The notes beneath the pieces were generated by a model. That model was not told where the DNA came from, made no database searches, and saw nothing but the letters and a program-made list of their open reading frames with translations. The translations under genes were made by a program, and so were the position numbers. Shown here one piece after another: positions 5,669 through 6,897 of a stretch of DNA of 6,897 nt. The stretch spans positions 1-6,897 of the forward strand of contig JALOLW010000222.1 in NCBI GenBank assembly GCA_025455795.1, read 5' to 3'. The stretch's first letter is position 1, and each line of letters begins with the position of its first letter. Source of the stretch: Spirosomataceae bacterium (GTDB lineage Bacteria > Bacteroidota > Bacteroidia > Cytophagales > Spirosomataceae).

Positions 5669-6781
5669 CTATCCCAACTTCTTGATTGTTAGGTTTTTGT
5701 CTAAGCAAATCAAGTCTGCTTTGTAGCCATCTTTGATTTTGCCGTAGAGATGCCCCACACCGAGGCGTTGGGCGGGGTAAGTAGCCGCCATCCGAAATAC
5801 CTCCGCTTTGGGAATACCTACGTACTTGATACAGTTACGAACTGCGTCGAGTAAGGTGATGGCCGAGCCTGCGAGTTTATCGTCGTCGTTGAGCAATCGG
5901 TGACCGTCGTAATTGGCGGTAAAACCCTCAAATTCAAAACGTTGGGCTTCCATTTTGGCAAAAGTAGCATCCGAAATCAAAAACAAACGCTCGCCGAGCA
6001 GTTGTTTGGCAATGCGTACCGTTGCAAAATCGCAATGGTGGCCGTCCACGATGATACTTGCGTGGGCGCGGGAACTGTCAAATATCGCCCCGACTACGCC
6101 CGGCTCACGGCTTTCAAAGGGACGCATGGCGTTGTAGAGATGCGTAGCCAACGGAAAATCTTCGTTTAGAAAACGTTGGGCCTGTTGGTAAGTGGCATTG
6201 GTATGACCCACTGATACAACAATGTGGCTGTTTTTGAGGAGTTGAAGCAGGTCATCAGGCCAAATTTCGGGGGCAATGGTCATCACTGTCAGCAAGCCTT
6301 GCGAGGCTTGGATGATGGTTTCGATTTCGGCGTGGGTAGGTACGCGCACTTGGGCAGCACTGTGGGCCCCGCGTTTTTCGTAGTTGATAAAAGGTCCTTC
6401 GATGTGAAGCCCCAACACCCCTCGCCTCCCCGACTGAATATAGACTTTGGTGACTTCGATGGCTTGCAAAATTCGTTCCATTGAGGTCGAGTAAAGGGTG
6501 GGGACGAGCGCGACTGTTCCGTCCTGACGGTGCGTTTGGACGATGTTTTCCAAACATTCTATGGACAAATCTTTGACAAAAAAGCCCGTACTGCCCCCGT
6601 ACAACTGCATATCCACAAAACCCGCCGTAAGGTCGCAGTCGTGTAGGTCAATACGTTCATATTCAGGCGGTATGGAATCGTGGAGGACAACCGATTCGAT
6701 AAAACCATCTTTGACCAAAACGGCATGATGCGACAGGACGTCGTCGCCAGTATAAATAGTACAGTGGGTAAGTGCGTACAT
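5669..6781 (-). CDS. nagA: N-acetylglucosamine-6-phosphate deacetylase
   Basis: This enzyme removes the acetyl group from N-acetylglucosamine-6-phosphate to give glucosamine-6-phosphate and acetate. It is a cytosolic step in the use of chitin-derived or recycled cell-wall amino sugars. The 370 residues form an amidohydrolase TIM barrel with flanking beta-sandwich. GFVDMQLYGG at 54-63 replaces the HxH found in other amidohydrolases, as in E. coli NagA. Metal ligands are Glu128 (LHIEGPF), His193 (VGHTNA) and His214 (THLYNAM). His249 (VDGHH) should contact substrate and Asp271 (LISDA) is the catalytic base. Spacing matches E. coli NagA, given as Glu131, His195, His216, His251 and Asp273 from memory. 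The C-terminal segment TYPAQRLGVGHLYGKIKDGYKADL is typical. The gene is convergent with ychF, 25 bases away. No nagB, kinase or sugar transporter lies in the window, so it is not in a visible nag operon. No strong promoter is evident immediately upstream. Confidence 0.96.
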   Translation of the reverse strand: MYALTHCTIYTGDDVLSHHAVLVKDGFIESVVLHDSIPPEYERIDLHDCDLTAGFVDMQLYGGSTGFFVKDLSIECLENIVQTHRQDGTVALVPTLYSTSMERILQAIEVTKVYIQSGRRGVLGLHIEGPFINYEKRGAHSAAQVRVPTHAEIETIIQASQGLLTVMTIAPEIWPDDLLQLLKNSHIVVSVGHTNATYQQAQRFLNEDFPLATHLYNAMRPFESREPGVVGAIFDSSRAHASIIVDGHHCDFATVRIAKQLLGERLFLISDATFAKMEAQRFEFEGFTANYDGHRLLNDDDKLAGSAITLLDAVRNCIKYVGIPKAEVFRMAATYPAQRLGVGHLYGKIKDGYKADLICLDKNLTIKKLG

Positions 6782-6786
6782 AGAAG

Positions 6787-6818
6787 TTTGGATTTAGGCC
6801 GACAATCTAACAATTTTG
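6787..6818 (+). promoter_or_regulatory. Possible promoter for the aminotransferase gene
   Basis: TTTG at 6787-6790 is followed by 20 bases and then CAATTTTG at 6811-6818. The latter differs from TAnnTTTG only at its first base. The predicted transcription start falls at about 6822-6824, essentially on the ATG at 6823, so a transcript from here would be leaderless or nearly so. The site lies in the 41-base space between the divergent nagA and aminotransferase starts. Confidence 0.35.
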
Positions 6819-6822
6819 TAGC

Positions 6823-6897
6823 ATGAATAAAATTTGGCTTTCTACGCCGCATTTGAGCGGTCACGAACAAAAGTACGTCCAACAAGCCTTTGAAAGC
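6823..6897 (+). CDS. DegT/DnrJ/EryC1/StrS-type aminotransferase, N-terminal fragment
   Basis: Only the first 25 codons are present, and the frame runs off the right edge. The N-terminus MNKIWLSTPHLSGHEQKYVQ matches the opening of PLP-dependent sugar aminotransferases of the DegT family, which typically begin with a basic residue, then I-(Y/W)-LSxPHxxGxE and a helix (KYVQQAFES here). Such enzymes transaminate nucleotide-linked keto-sugars for O-antigen, capsule or protein glycans. The catalytic lysine and PLP-binding residues lie outside the window, so substrate and completeness cannot be judged. The gene diverges from nagA, with 41 bases between the start codons. Its closeness to nagA may reflect a shared link to amino sugars, but that is inference. 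Confidence 0.75.
   Translation, partial: MNKIWLSTPHLSGHEQKYVQQAFES

Noticed and set aside
6868..6875. Minus-strand TACTTTTG as a promoter -7 element for nagA
   Set aside because: The -7 octamer is perfect, but no TTG occurs at the right distance in the 22 bases left before the window edge, and it lies inside the aminotransferase coding region. It cannot be judged without more sequence.

Overview
The window looks like chromosomal DNA of a Bacteroidota bacterium, probably of the Cytophagales type (genus not determined). Three things suggest this. Intergenic regions carry promoters of the Bacteroidota form (TTTG, 19-20 bases, TAnnTTTG). Start codons lack clear Shine-Dalgarno sequences and follow A-rich leaders. 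There is also a short PUR-alpha-like (DUF3276) protein of the kind typical of this phylum. Most genes are moderately G+C-rich, but the left edge is clearly more A/T-rich.

Layout from left to right: the 3' end of an unrecognised gene (1-438, +). A LytS/YehU-type sensor histidine kinase and a LytTR response regulator follow, 2 bases apart (500-2295, +). Tail-to-tail with them is a DUF58/vWA protein (2305-3219, -), preceded on the same strand by a secreted single-domain RlpA-like protein (3348-3791, -). A 253-base divergent intergenic region with promoters in both directions leads to the PUR-like gene (4045-4362, +), which ends in a strong intrinsic terminator. The ychF promoter begins four bases after that terminator and drives ychF (4543-5643, +). 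Convergent to ychF is nagA (5669-6781, -). The first 25 codons of a DegT/DnrJ-type aminotransferase (6823-6897, +) diverge from nagA at the right edge.

Functionally this is mostly a row of short, independent units. They cover signal transduction (two-component pair), cell-envelope work (RlpA, perhaps DUF58), nucleic-acid or ribosome-associated housekeeping (PUR-like protein, YchF) and amino-sugar metabolism (NagA, possibly the sugar aminotransferase). I found no mobile element, CRISPR array, tRNA or rRNA, and no convincing new multi-gene system. The points most worth a second look are the unknown A/T-rich left-edge gene, the AATATT inverted repeat between rlpA and DUF58, the DUF58 gene without an adjacent MoxR ATPase, and the apparently leaderless aminotransferase start.
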